Part shown: positions 12,027 to 22,861 of the stretch, piece by piece | Layout: each line of letters opens with the position of its first letter | How positions within the stretch are numbered: the first letter of the stretch is position 1 | Assembly: GCA_012103475.1 (NCBI GenBank) | Contig: WLWS01000003.1 | Span: 525,565 to 589,564 of the forward strand | DNA from: Gammaproteobacteria bacterium | Lineage (GTDB): Bacteria > Pseudomonadota > Gammaproteobacteria > Eutrophobiales > Eutrophobiaceae | Direction: 5' to 3' | Length of the DNA stretch: 64,000 nucleotides | Notes under the pieces: model-generated | Seen by the model: the letters and a program-made list of their open reading frames with translations, nothing else | What the model was told of the DNA's origin: nothing | The model's database searches: none | Position numbers and translations under genes: made by a program

Positions 12027-15000
12027 TTAACCTTCTTCGTACCAGTAGGTGCGATAGCGTGGTAAGCCGGATACCTTACCAAGGTTCTCAGCACCACCGC
12101 CAGTACCTACAAGTACTGTAACACCTTCCTTGGTAAAAATCGGCACAGCCTCTGAAGGAATACCTGATCCTAATTCGTACTCTCGATCATCCAGGTCAAT
12201 ATCGCCGTCGCCATCCCAGTCAAGTGCTGCGTTACCACTGAGAATGTTAAAGTTAAATGCGTTCCCCGATCCTTCTGAGGCGCTACAGGTATCGGCAATG
12301 GCATTCGGATCGCTCGGTATAAAGCTGGTGAAGATAAGAGTGCCGGCAAATACTGCTGGTGCCGCCAGACCTTTTTCACCTGTTGCTACCAGAGGAGTAC
12401 CATCAGCAGTATTAAAATCGAAATACCAGCCGAGGGCGTTCTTGGTAGACACTGCCGTGGTTAGCGCGGTTGTGCTGATGTCGACTAGATTGGAATTAGT
12501 AATAGCCGTACCACCACCAGTCTGATTGATATTGGCCGGATAAACATCGGCAATATTATCATTGTTGGAATCAACCATTTTACCGATAGTCGTATCCCTG
12601 AAGGCATAAAAACGATCTTTGATATTACGGTCCAGAGGATGGGCCCGATAGCCAGTAGGAATCAAAACATAATCAAACTCTCCGCCAGTAGCGTTGGAAT
12701 AGGTTGTATCGACGACCTGAACCACCGCAGGTGCGTAGTAAAAGCGGCGTTCTTCCGCGAGTGTTCCTGCGGTAGAAATAGAGGCCAGCTTACCGGCAAC
12801 ACTGGAGCCTTCCGGATCTGATCCACCCGGATCAATATCTTTGGCAATGTCTAAACGCCAAACCTGGCCTGCGACGTCACCGACATAAACCCGATCAGTC
12901 AGGTTGTCACCATCAGTATCGAGCGCAGTCACGTTCGACGGAATGGAGAATTTCATGTCGGGAACGACAATGTCCGCGCCAGTTCGGCTGCCTGTGCTCA
13001 TAGTCAGAGTGGTATCGCTACTGACCCAGAATATTAGCTCTCCTGTTCCGGCATCAATGATATAAATACCGTTGCCCTCATTAGGGTCGCCGACTTCTGT
13101 ACCAAAATTGTAATTACCCGCGGTAGTGCCATCCACATCGATATCATAGCCACCACCGAAAATAAGAACATCCTTGAAAACAGGTACATCATTCGGCGGA
13201 GTTCCTGTGATACCAGCCTGAATACGGCCCAGACGAGGTTCAGACCAGCTCTGCCCCATACGGGAGAAATCGCCAGCACCGCCATCAACCCGCCATAGAA
13301 GTTTCGGTACGATTTGGGTTGAATTATTAGTCAGTACAGCAGCGGGAGTGACATCCAGAGCGTACATATTTCGTCCGCCACGGCGTTGCGTAACATAGAT
13401 GTAAACCTTGTCGCCTTCACCGGCTTCATTCGGAGTACCGTCGCCGTCATTATCATGAGCCGGATCAATCGTGCCGTCACCATTAACGTCAATTACCCTG
13501 ACAACAGGCGTGGAATCAATTCCGTAGGTATGATCGGTACCGGTATTGTCGTACAGAGCCTGCTGAATATTGAACAGGGCATTGGGAATAAAAGACCATT
13601 CTTCAACACCGGTCAAACCGTTAATCATTTTCAGGCCACCGTCGTTAGTAGCAACAAGAACTTTGTCGATAAAATTGCCATCATCCGCAGTGCCTACGAT
13701 ATTGTCTGCGCCTGGCTCAATGCCATAAGTCACGATTTCCGGGCTCGAGTGCAGTACGTCATGGAACCACCATCGGGTTAACGTGGTGGCATCACCGTCT
13801 TCGTTTTGCGTATCAGCACCAAGCATCCAGGCCATACGTAGATTACAGTCGGCATTACCGATGGTTGGATCAGGACAGACACCATCGCGTATGTGCTGTA
13901 CGGCAGTTGTATTGAGGTTAGTACTGGACAGCTGAAAACCCGAATCGCTTAAAGCCGTGGTATTGGTCGCAATCTCAATAGTCGGAGCCGTAACAATTCG
14001 TTCATCAGTGTAGATCACCCGGGTCGTGAAGTCGGTTATTTCACCGCCGGAACCACCTTGAGCAATGGTTCTGCCATCAGGAGAATCAGCACCGTTGGTC
14101 CAGTCACTGGTAGCCGTGGTTTTAAACAAGCCATCATCGCCCTGAGTCGGGTCATCAACAATGGCATTGAGGCCAGTGGCATCCAGAACATTACCAAGAG
14201 TACATTCGTCACCACTACTTGGTATGCCATCCGGATCACTGTTTTCACAAACAGCGTATTTTTTTACATTACCCTTCCAGCGCGTATTCGTATCGGGTTC
14301 GAACAATCCAAAGTACACCTCGTCTCGACTAAACAAGCGGTTGAAGGCGTTTGCCGCAATAGAGGGAGCGACAAATGAGGTACTACGTTGAACAATATTA
14401 CTGGTGATTGCCTGAAACGCGGCTAAGAGTTCATCCGCGGTGTTGGCGTTAAAATAATCACCGTCACCGACATCTGACATCGCCTTGAGCATAGTAATTG
14501 TGCCCGGATCTGATAGCGGACTACTGCAAACCCCGGTTGTTGTGTTGTGATTGGCTACAGTACAGCAGACCTGATCACCAGTTGCATTTTCGGAAGTGAC
14601 TTTGCCGCTGCCGCAAAGATTAAAACCAATATTATAGGTTCGTATATTCTGTAAACCATCAATAGGCGAAGAACCGGATTGCAGGTTTTGCCCGGCCGTG
14701 TATATCTGGTCATTTTCGTTTAGAAATTTAGCCAGTTTCACAGCACATTCATTGTGATCGCTCCCGCTATAACTGGTAACACCGTCAGTAAGCAGGGTAT
14801 TTGTATTACAGGTGCCGAGCGTGACCGGTGAACCAGAACTATTTTGTGCAGCAAATGCCTGAATATACGCTTTTTCATCGAGGCTTTGGCCAATCGAGTT
14901 AGTTTTACCTGAGCCGGTATAATAGCCGCCGCCGTCAGTCAGGTTGATAAGATAATTGGTCTGGCATTCTGCAATGATAGGGCTCTTATACTTAGGCGTG

Positions 15001-17543
15001 CCCGTAGCATCGATAACATGATTAACACATGAAGAACTATTGGTATCTTCGGCCGTACATCCTGATGGCAGAGTAGCCAGAGAACCATTGGCATCATAAG
15101 ACGCGAAATGACTTACCTGAGTTACTTTGTCACTACTTGCCTGTTCACCACGTTGTCGACCAAAAACAGGTTCTTCACCTCTGAAGTATTTAGCTGCTTC
15201 AACCATTGAGGCTGCAATCGGAGTACCACCACGCTGAACCAGACTATCGACGATATCTTTAAGGCGATCTCGCACCGTCTGTTTGGTGACAATCGCATCA
15301 CCCTGAAAAGTAATCTCAAGGACAGGTGCATTCGAGCCATTATTAATATCGAATGACTTGGCCACACGTTTAACGTTTCCAGTACCACTAATCAATATGG
15401 CTAAATCATTACCCGGGCTCCAGCCACCCTGACCAACGATTTCCTTTATGATGTCTTCCAGTCCGCTTACTGAATATTTGTTATCAACAGCATCAAAATC
15501 TGGCGGTGACCAGGTCACGGAGTTTGTTGTGCGTGGCCGGTTGGTGGTATCGCTTATGTCATTCGTACCGCTGCCACCACTGGCAAAGGTAGACGCATCA
15601 TCAGATTTCTGACCATGAATATCCAGAGTCATTGCACCGGTAGAGACTTCATCGACAGTGAATGTTAATTTTGCGCTGACAATGTTTGATCCTTGAGCAA
15701 TGGGAATGTCTGTGAAGCGAATTCCGATTTGCTGTTCGGTAGATTCCTTAATCATCTCGAGATCGGAACTGCCGAGATCCATGCCGCCACTGTCATTTTC
15801 TTCAGCATCGTCAGATGAAGCGGACACAGTACGGACGACGGTGGAGGTTGCACAATAGTCAGGAGAACCTGCCGCTGCTCCGGCATCGCGCGCACCTGCC
15901 TCGTAATCAACAACCAGTACTGGTGCTTTGGTGGCATCGTTCTCTCTTGAATAAGCACTACGTTTCTCATCATCACTAAAGCCCAGACGCTCAATCATAA
16001 AGACCATGTCATTGCCACCACACCAGTTGGCATCGTTAACGATGGTCTGCATCATGGTTTTTAAGTCCGGTGTCGGATAAACAGTATCAACTGTCCAGTC
16101 AACTCCGTTGGGAGAGCCTAAAGTAGGAGTAGAACCTGCATCCCAACCAACCGAAGTTCCCAGGTAGGTTCGGGAAGAAAGATCACCGCTAGTGGTGCTG
16201 AACGGAGCAGCATCGGTGCTATTTTCCATCTTAATGATAAAGTCCGGCCCATCCGCAGCGGCTGCGGTCCCGCTAGTAATATCGTCAGCTGCAGTCGCAG
16301 TAAAATCAATTCGTGCGCTGTTTATGGTGACACCCTGAGGGATTCTTACAGCTTGGAAGCGAACACCGGTACGGATATTAGCAGAAACCGATACGGCACA
16401 AGATTGATAGGTAATCGACAATTTAGGTGCTTGAGCTACGCCGGTTGAGCCTTCTTCAACTGTGCGTCGGCCATCCTGCGTAGAGTTAGAGTCATCATCT
16501 TCGATGAGGAACATCATGTTGTCGTTTGCCACCCAGTCTGGGTCGTTGACTGTTGCCTGAACAAGTGCAGCCATATTTGAAGTCGTGATGATTTCGCCAG
16601 CTGAAGGGTTGTCAGATTCGGTCCATTCTGCAGTCGCATTAATGAATGGATAAAAAACTGAAGGTCTGGTGACATCATCTCCGAAGTTATTGCTTCCTAC
16701 GATAGCTGCATTGACAGCAGTGGGGTCAATGGAAGAGATATCAACATCAAAAGACGCAGTTGACCCACCCTGTTGTTCGTCAATGACAAAAATTAAACGT
16801 GCGTCAGTGATAGTGGCGTCCTTTGGCACATTTACGTTTCGAAACCAAAGCCCGTCAAGTTGCTGATTACTTCCGTCTCTTGGAATTTCCATATCAGAGC
16901 TACCATTAATGGAACTATCACCTCCAGTATGAGTGGAAGGGTCCCAGCCGCGTTGCTCTGCTGCATCATTGTCGGCCGTCGTGCTCACGACAACAGTGGT
17001 ATCAGTGCAAGAAGTGCCGGCCGCCCGCTGACCAATATCAAGAGCCGCACCACCAAGATTCATCGTTGTTGTATTTTCTTCAGTTACATCATCGCTATCC
17101 GATGCGAGCAGGCTGGTGACAATTTGAGAGCCGGTAACGCCGGCAGGGCTCGACGGACAGTTGCCTTCGACATCACAGGCGAACAGATTCAGGTTAGCAA
17201 CAGGAAAGAGTATCGGGCCACCATGATAATGGTAACGCATGATGCCGACGTTCAGAGCAGGCATAGAATCCAGTAGTGAATTCATGGCGTCTTTCAACAC
17301 GGCGATTCTCGAACGTTCACCGGAATCAATGACACCATTGTTATTTTCGTCCACCTTTGAGCCCATACTACCGGAGGTATCAAGGTTGAATAGAATATTC
17401 GCAATACCGGTGGAGGACGGAGAATCAGTATAAATTTCGGTGTCATCGGCCAGAGACGAACTCGGCAGCCCCATCATCAATGTATATAGAAAAGCGGCGA
17501 AAAAACTAGATAATTTCTTTGATTGCATCATGACTGTCTCCAA
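12027..17543 (-). CDS. pilY1: Type IV pilus assembly/adhesin PilY1 with vWA domain and inserted beta-sandwich-like repeats
   Basis: N-terminal MIDAS DTSGSM; C-terminal PilY1 beta-propeller; Ca-binding-type DVNGDGTIDPAHDNDGDG and DGDGDIDLDDRE; located in a minor pilin operon. Confidence 0.9.
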   Translation of the reverse strand: METVMMQSKKLSSFFAAFLYTLMMGLPSSSLADDTEIYTDSPSSTGIANILFNLDTSGSMGSKVDENNNGVIDSGERSRIAVLKDAMNSLLDSMPALNVGIMRYHYHGGPILFPVANLNLFACDVEGNCPSSPAGVTGSQIVTSLLASDSDDVTEENTTTMNLGGAALDIGQRAAGTSCTDTTVVVSTTADNDAAEQRGWDPSTHTGGDSSINGSSDMEIPRDGSNQQLDGLWFRNVNVPKDATITDARLIFVIDEQQGGSTASFDVDISSIDPTAVNAAIVGSNNFGDDVTRPSVFYPFINATAEWTESDNPSAGEIITTSNMAALVQATVNDPDWVANDNMMFLIEDDDSNSTQDGRRTVEEGSTGVAQAPKLSITYQSCAVSVSANIRTGVRFQAVRIPQGVTINSARIDFTATAADDITSGTAAAADGPDFIIKMENSTDAAPFSTTSGDLSSRTYLGTSVGWDAGSTPTLGSPNGVDWTVDTVYPTPDLKTMMQTIVNDANWCGGNDMVFMIERLGFSDDEKRSAYSRENDATKAPVLVVDYEAGARDAGAAAGSPDYCATSTVVRTVSASSDDAEENDSGGMDLGSSDLEMIKESTEQQIGIRFTDIPIAQGSNIVSAKLTFTVDEVSTGAMTLDIHGQKSDDASTFASGGSGTNDISDTTNRPRTTNSVTWSPPDFDAVDNKYSVSGLEDIIKEIVGQGGWSPGNDLAILISGTGNVKRVAKSFDINNGSNAPVLEITFQGDAIVTKQTVRDRLKDIVDSLVQRGGTPIAASMVEAAKYFRGEEPVFGRQRGEQASSDKVTQVSHFASYDANGSLATLPSGCTAEDTNSSSCVNHVIDATGTPKYKSPIIAECQTNYLINLTDGGGYYTGSGKTNSIGQSLDEKAYIQAFAAQNSSGSPVTLGTCNTNTLLTDGVTSYSGSDHNECAVKLAKFLNENDQIYTAGQNLQSGSSPIDGLQNIRTYNIGFNLCGSGKVTSENATGDQVCCTVANHNTTTGVCSSPLSDPGTITMLKAMSDVGDGDYFNANTADELLAAFQAITSNIVQRSTSFVAPSIAANAFNRLFSRDEVYFGLFEPDTNTRWKGNVKKYAVCENSDPDGIPSSGDECTLGNVLDATGLNAIVDDPTQGDDGLFKTTATSDWTNGADSPDGRTIAQGGSGGEITDFTTRVIYTDERIVTAPTIEIATNTTALSDSGFQLSSTNLNTTAVQHIRDGVCPDPTIGNADCNLRMAWMLGADTQNEDGDATTLTRWWFHDVLHSSPEIVTYGIEPGADNIVGTADDGNFIDKVLVATNDGGLKMINGLTGVEEWSFIPNALFNIQQALYDNTGTDHTYGIDSTPVVRVIDVNGDGTIDPAHDNDGDGTPNEAGEGDKVYIYVTQRRGGRNMYALDVTPAAVLTNNSTQIVPKLLWRVDGGAGDFSRMGQSWSEPRLGRIQAGITGTPPNDVPVFKDVLIFGGGYDIDVDGTTAGNYNFGTEVGDPNEGNGIYIIDAGTGELIFWVSSDTTLTMSTGSRTGADIVVPDMKFSIPSNVTALDTDGDNLTDRVYVGDVAGQVWRLDIAKDIDPGGSDPEGSSVAGKLASISTAGTLAEERRFYYAPAVVQVVDTTYSNATGGEFDYVLIPTGYRAHPLDRNIKDRFYAFRDTTIGKMVDSNNDNIADVYPANINQTGGGTAITNSNLVDISTTALTTAVSTKNALGWYFDFNTADGTPLVATGEKGLAAPAVFAGTLIFTSFIPSDPNAIADTCSASEGSGNAFNFNILSGNAALDWDGDGDIDLDDREYELGSGIPSEAVPIFTKEGVTVLVGTGGGAENLGKVSGLPRYRTYWYEEG

Positions 17544-17564
17544 TAGATCAGTGTTACTGTCTGG

Positions 17565-18017
17565 CTATTTATATCCGACCTGATAGGCACCGGCATTAAT
17601 TACTGTTGCGGCACCACTTCCTGTTACTGCACTGCTTTGCATGCCAAAGTGATAGTAAACATAATTGCTGTCCCAACCGGATCCACGCTTGGCTGTAGTG
17701 CTTTGTCGATAGGCTACGCTGTAGTTTGTATCTGCATCGGATGTGCCGAAGTTAGTCACTATGGCGGCATAGGGATTTGTCTGCGTATTAGTCAGGCTGA
17801 AAGAGTTAGGGTCGTTAAACGCAACTTCAATACCACCTTCTGCAGTTTGGAATGCGCGGTTTATTTCCTGGGAATTGGCCGCCATTTTTTCTTCCAGAGT
17901 GCTTGTGCTCATGGAACCGAGTGCGAGCATGGTTAGAATGACCAGAAAAACCAGTGCAGTTATCAGGGCTGCACCTTTCTGATTTTGTCTTAAAGCGATT
18001 GAATTCATCTCATACAT
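17565..18017 (-). CDS. pilX: Type IV pilus assembly protein PilX
   Basis: QKGAALITALVFLVILTMLALGSMSTSTLEEKMAANSQE; start chosen at the MYEMNS methionine, reducing overlap with pilW. Confidence 0.85.
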   Translation of the reverse strand: MYEMNSIALRQNQKGAALITALVFLVILTMLALGSMSTSTLEEKMAANSQEINRAFQTAEGGIEVAFNDPNSFSLTNTQTNPYAAIVTNFGTSDADTNYSVAYRQSTTAKRGSGWDSNYVYYHFGMQSSAVTGSGAATVINAGAYQVGYK

Positions 18018-18030
18018 TAACAATGCTTCC

Positions 18031-19104
18031 TTATAGCTGATTCGATCGATTTCGAATTTGAATGGTATTGGTAACAACACGACGACGAGCACGATCACTC
18101 GGAGCGGTATACGTAACGCCGACCAGGTCATAGTCTCTGTCATTAATCGGGTTGCTGACATTAGTCGTCGTCGTCATGAAGAGCAGGGCAATACGGAGGC
18201 TGACAACATTATCCCAGTTCGCTACTGTATCGGCATCGCGATAGACATCGGCAATGGTGTCATCGTTGGTCGTATCTTCACCGTAGAGAACCTGCATATT
18301 TTCAACGCCTTCAATCAGTTCGACAGCGGCGTCGTTATTTTCAATTCTGAAAAGGGAAGGAAAACCGGCAGCCCCCGTAGAAATGTAATAACGTCTGGCG
18401 ACGAAACGGGCTACTTCGGCCTCATCGGTGTAAGCTTTTGACAGACTGGTACTCATGTTTCCCGGCGCGCCGGTCACCGTATGACTGATAGCGGGGGTGC
18501 CACTTAAAGCAGAAATCTGGATTATATCTGTACTGTCGCAATCGGTGACACCAACCAGATCGCCAACAGCCAGGCCCACGGTATTATTGTCCAGCACAAT
18601 ATTCGAAGTTGGGCTACCCATCGCTGAAGCTAGTGATACTCCTACTGGGCGAAGGTAACGTACGGTAATCGCATCCGTATCCGTTACCATAGTAGACACC
18701 TGTTCATCACCATTGCTTGGTTCCCAGGGGGAATTCGCAACGTTACTCGGGTCGGCATCGTTTAGTCCTTCTATACCATTCGTAAAACTCAATAGTTTAG
18801 CGTCAGTAATGGTGACGATAGGAGATGCAGATATATCTTCAGCCAATCCGTTAGTCACCTCATCAATGTCATCCATACAACCTGTATAAGAAGCCATGCG
18901 TATGTCTTCAATCAGCATTTGCATAGCAAATCGCGCATTTTCCTGTAAACGACCCATTTCATCCTGTTCCTTATAGATACGCTTGTTACTGATAAACATA
19001 CTAGCGGTGCCGGTCAGGAGCAGTAGACCGATAACCATAGCTACCATTAACTCGATGAGTGACAGGCCCTTACAAAGCGAATATTGACGTATTGAAGCAA
19101 TCAT
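18031..19104 (-). CDS. pilW: Type IV pilus assembly protein PilW
   Basis: GLSLIELMVAMVIGLLLLTGTASMFISNKRIYKEQDEMGRLQENARFAM. Confidence 0.9.
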   Translation of the reverse strand: MIASIRQYSLCKGLSLIELMVAMVIGLLLLTGTASMFISNKRIYKEQDEMGRLQENARFAMQMLIEDIRMASYTGCMDDIDEVTNGLAEDISASPIVTITDAKLLSFTNGIEGLNDADPSNVANSPWEPSNGDEQVSTMVTDTDAITVRYLRPVGVSLASAMGSPTSNIVLDNNTVGLAVGDLVGVTDCDSTDIIQISALSGTPAISHTVTGAPGNMSTSLSKAYTDEAEVARFVARRYYISTGAAGFPSLFRIENNDAAVELIEGVENMQVLYGEDTTNDDTIADVYRDADTVANWDNVVSLRIALLFMTTTTNVSNPINDRDYDLVGVTYTAPSDRARRRVVTNTIQIRNRSNQL

Positions 19105-19562
19105 GGCTGAAAAGAATAGTTAATAGTGTGTGTGGAATTTCCGCGGTCGGTCCATTGAATCGACACCTGATAAATACCTGAACTGGCGACCGGCTCTGTG
19201 ATGTCCGCTATTGCACCCGGGGGTAGCGCGTCATCGATTAAGTCATACCAGCAATTCATGTCATTGTCCTTACCTGCACCTAAGGTATTATCACAAGCGG
19301 TGTGTGCGGTACCGGCGGTGTAGGCTGCTTCTGCGACGTAAGTAGAGGCAGCGGCTCGATTCAGACGAATTCGATCAGTAATGTCATAGGCCAGAAAATT
19401 AATCTGACTCCTTGAGTAGGCATCATGATTGTATTGCAGACCTTTAAATTGCAAAGCCGCAATACCCATTAAACCCACCGCCATGATGAGCATGGTGACG
19501 AGTATTTCGATTAAGTTAAAGCCCCGGTTAACGGAGATTTTGATAGCTCTTTGCTTTCTCAT
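19101..19562 (-). CDS. pilV: Type IV pilus modification protein PilV
   Basis: GFNLIEILVTMLIMAVGLMGIAALQFKGL. Confidence 0.88.
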   Translation of the reverse strand: MRKQRAIKISVNRGFNLIEILVTMLIMAVGLMGIAALQFKGLQYNHDAYSRSQINFLAYDITDRIRLNRAAASTYVAEAAYTAGTAHTACDNTLGAGKDNDMNCWYDLIDDALPPGAIADITEPVASSGIYQVSIQWTDRGNSTHTINYSFQP

Positions 19563-20152
19563 GTGCAGGTGTACTCCGAATTAGTGGTGGGTCTGCCTGT
19601 AATAGAGATAGTAATCATACGTCCGGTTTCGGCGGTACGATCGTCACAGAACTCAAAAGTACCTGCTGAGTCGATAAAACCAGTGGATTCATAATAAAAG
19701 GATGTATCACTTGCTGTAACGTCATTTGGGTTAGGTGCTGCACCTGTGCTGCCATTGATCTCGGTTATTGTCATAGTACCGACGCCACAGGTCGGGGCAA
19801 TATCACGAAGAATATCATCTGTACCAGCGTCATAATCGTAACCGTTGTCTTCATCGTCAAAAACTATCCAGCCGCTTGCCCAGCCGGAAATAGTGTGCAC
19901 GCCGACATTTCGGCCCCGTTTAATCGACTCACTTCGTGCCAGTTGTAAGCTGGTGACGAGGTTGTTCGTAGTTGTAGTGAGGCAATTATTTTTAACGAAT
20001 ATGTTGTAATTGGGCAGAGCAATGGCAATCAGTGTGCCGACTACAGCCACAGTCACTAAAAGTTCGATAATGGTAAATCCGCTTTGGTTTCTCATGATGT
20101 ATTTATAGCAGTTGGAATTTGAATTATCTGTCGCACAAAGACGAACGGTCAC
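19559..20152 (-). CDS. fimT: GspH/FimT family pseudopilin
   Basis: GFTIIELLVTVAVVGTLIAIALPNYNIF; true start probably MRNQSGFTIIE. Confidence 0.85.
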   Translation of the reverse strand: MTVRLCATDNSNSNCYKYIMRNQSGFTIIELLVTVAVVGTLIAIALPNYNIFVKNNCLTTTTNNLVTSLQLARSESIKRGRNVGVHTISGWASGWIVFDDEDNGYDYDAGTDDILRDIAPTCGVGTMTITEINGSTGAAPNPNDVTASDTSFYYESTGFIDSAGTFEFCDDRTAETGRMITISITGRPTTNSEYTCT

Positions 20153-20377
20153 AGCATTCCGATAAACGGTATCTGTTTGATTTGCCGGTCCCGATTATTG
20201 TGACGTAGTTAACATTGGTTTAGACTCGCGCCCCTCTGTGCTGACAAGCCAGCAGTCAGAGTTTTACGTCTATGGGTCGCTTGGTCAACAGCATATTAGC
20301 TTGTCATACAGTTATTTACCTGCAGTATGAACGTTGAGTGTCAGGACCAGCTCTTTTATACTGCGATGCCACAAAAT

Positions 20378-20453
<76 letters not shown>

Positions 20454-20472
20454 TATAAATCAATAACTTAAC

Positions 20473-22831
20473 TCATTCCGATAAGGTCAAAGCAATCAAC
20501 TCCGCCGGATGATCTGGTGCGCCAATAGCAAGGACGATGTATTGCCTGTCGTCAATCGCATAACTCATCGGTAAGCCGGTCTGGTTTGCGGGTAATTCAT
20601 ACTCGAAAATAATCTCACCTGTGGCTTTGTCATGAGCGCGAAACATCGGGCCGCCACCGTTAATCGTCGCATATTGACCACCGCCTTCACCGGCAAATAA
20701 CAAGGTTTTGGTAACCAGCAAACCGGCTCGATCGGGGCGACCTGTACGGCCTAATTTAACGCCTTTCAGTGCGGGATGATTTCGTATGTATTCGTGGGGT
20801 TCACCATTTGCCATTCTCCACAGATGATCACCACTGTTCAGGTCAATGGCGGTGATGCTCCCCCATGGTGGCTTGATCATCGGTAGTTTTTGCGGGCCGT
20901 TAGAAAACATGGGATCACCAACGGCGATGTATTTCATACTTGAAATAGAGGGATCCGATGACATTCGCATCGCACCCACTATGCTGGATGATCCGACATA
21001 AAGTACACCGGTTTCCGGATCGGCAGCACCGCCCGACCAGTTAGCACCACCACCCTGAAAAGGTAAGAGTAAGGTGCCTTTATTAGTTTCCGTCACAAGC
21101 GAAGGTGGTGTATACAGCGGGCCAATTGTGTAATCGGCCATGATTTTTATCGCCTCTGCGCGCAGCTCCGGCGTGAAATCGATCAGATCGTCTTCTGAGA
21201 CGCCCTGCCGGCTAAATGGGGCAGGCTTACTGGGAAAGGGCTGAGTCGCTGAGGTTTTCTCTCCTGGCACAGTAGATTGAGGAACGGGCTTTTCCTCGAT
21301 GGGCCAGACCGGCTCGCCATTACGTCTGTCGAAGACAAAGGTAAAGGCCTGCTTGGTAAGTTGGGCGACAGCCGGGATTTTTTTCCCCTCAACATTTATA
21401 TCCAGCAAGATTGGCGCCGCTGGTAAATCGTAATCCCATATACCGTGATGAACCGTCTGGTAATGCCAGACGTATTTTCCTGTTTTGGCATCCAGACAAA
21501 CCAGACTTTGTGAGAACAGGTTGTCTCCATGACGGTGACCGCCATAGTGATCGCCTGTCGCTGCTTCCAGAGGTAAATAAACATAGCCGAGTTCCGGGTC
21601 GGCAGACATGCTTGTCCAGGTGGCAACATTGCCGGCAGTGCGCCAGGCATCCTTGTCCTCCCAGCTCTCGTAACCTGTTTCACCGGGATGTGGAATGGTA
21701 TGGAATATCCATTTTTGCTCGCCACTACGGACATCGAATCCACGCACATGCCCCGGCGGACCGGCCGCTGACGGCGGAGCAAATCCGGACGGTAGAGCCG
21801 TTCCCACAACAGCGATATCACCGACTATCATTGGTGGTGAAGATGAACCCAGCGGGGCAGTAACAGGGTCAAGTTCGCGTCCTAATCCTTGCTTCAGCTC
21901 CACTTTGCCCTTATTACCAAAGGTCTTGATAGGAAGCCCGGTATCTGCGTTCAGGGCAATTAATTGATAGCCGGGCGTAACGAAAAGAATACGTCGTTCA
22001 TCATCGTCGGCCCAGTAGGCGACACCCCGGCCGGAGTTCACCCGTGGCGCATTCTTAACCCTTTCGCCTTCATCAATTCGATAGGTCCATAAAGTTTCGC
22101 CACTCACCGCGTCAATAGCTGCTACTACGCGACGTATACCGGCGCTGACATAGAGCACACCGTTCATCATTAAAGGAGTCGCGCGAAAATTAAACTCCGG
22201 GCGCGGCCCGAAATTGTCAGCCTTCCAGCGCCAGGCAACGCTCAGATTTTTAACATTATCGCGATTAATTATATCAAGCGGTGAATAACGCTGGCTCGCC
22301 GCATTCCCGCCATAATAAGGCCATTCGGCCTGAACATTCAGAGTAGTATCAGCAGCCTTTGTGGACGCGTTCAGCTTAGTTGTCGGTTTGACGAAATCTA
22401 TTTTCGCCAGTTTTGCAGTTGATACAGGTAATGCTTTCGATCCGGATGGAAAGCCGTTTTCCTGCAGTAAATAGGCAAGCACTCGTGCGTAATTTTTCGT
22501 GGAGAGTTTGCCGGCTTTGGTGGGCGGCATTGTTGTACGAATATAGTCAAACAATTCAAGCAGGGGGCGTTGATTCCATTTGCTCAGGAAGGCCGCACCA
22601 ATCAGGGAAGTTCCACCTTTCGCTGCCGCGCAGGCTATTAGCATGACAGGATGTACACTCGCGCTGGTAAACCTGTTCGCCGCGGCGAGCCTGAGAACTT
22701 GAATAAACGCCATCGGCGGTACTCGCCTGTACCGCTGGGATATGGCCGGCAAACGCTACGCTCATAAATAAGACCGACAAGGAAATTACACTTTGAAAAC
22801 GAACATCTTTTTTAGCGTCGCGGAATATCAT
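20473..22831 (-). pseudogene. PQQ-dependent dehydrogenase with N-terminal cytochrome c domain, split by an apparent frameshift near 22620
   Basis: ORF 22556..22831 has signal peptide and CTSCH heme motif; ORF 20473..22752 continues the cytochrome domain (GGTSLIGAAFLSKW...MPPTKAGKLSTKNYARVLAYLLQENGFPSG) in another frame, then the quinoprotein propeller. Confidence 0.8.
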
Positions 22832-22861
22832 AAATTACCTTATATTTTATCTAGTTGTATT

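Noticed and set aside
17637-18441. Plus-strand ORFs 17637..17936 and 18058..18441 opposite pilX/pilW
   Set aside because: Fully antisense to well-supported pilin genes with no recognisable product.
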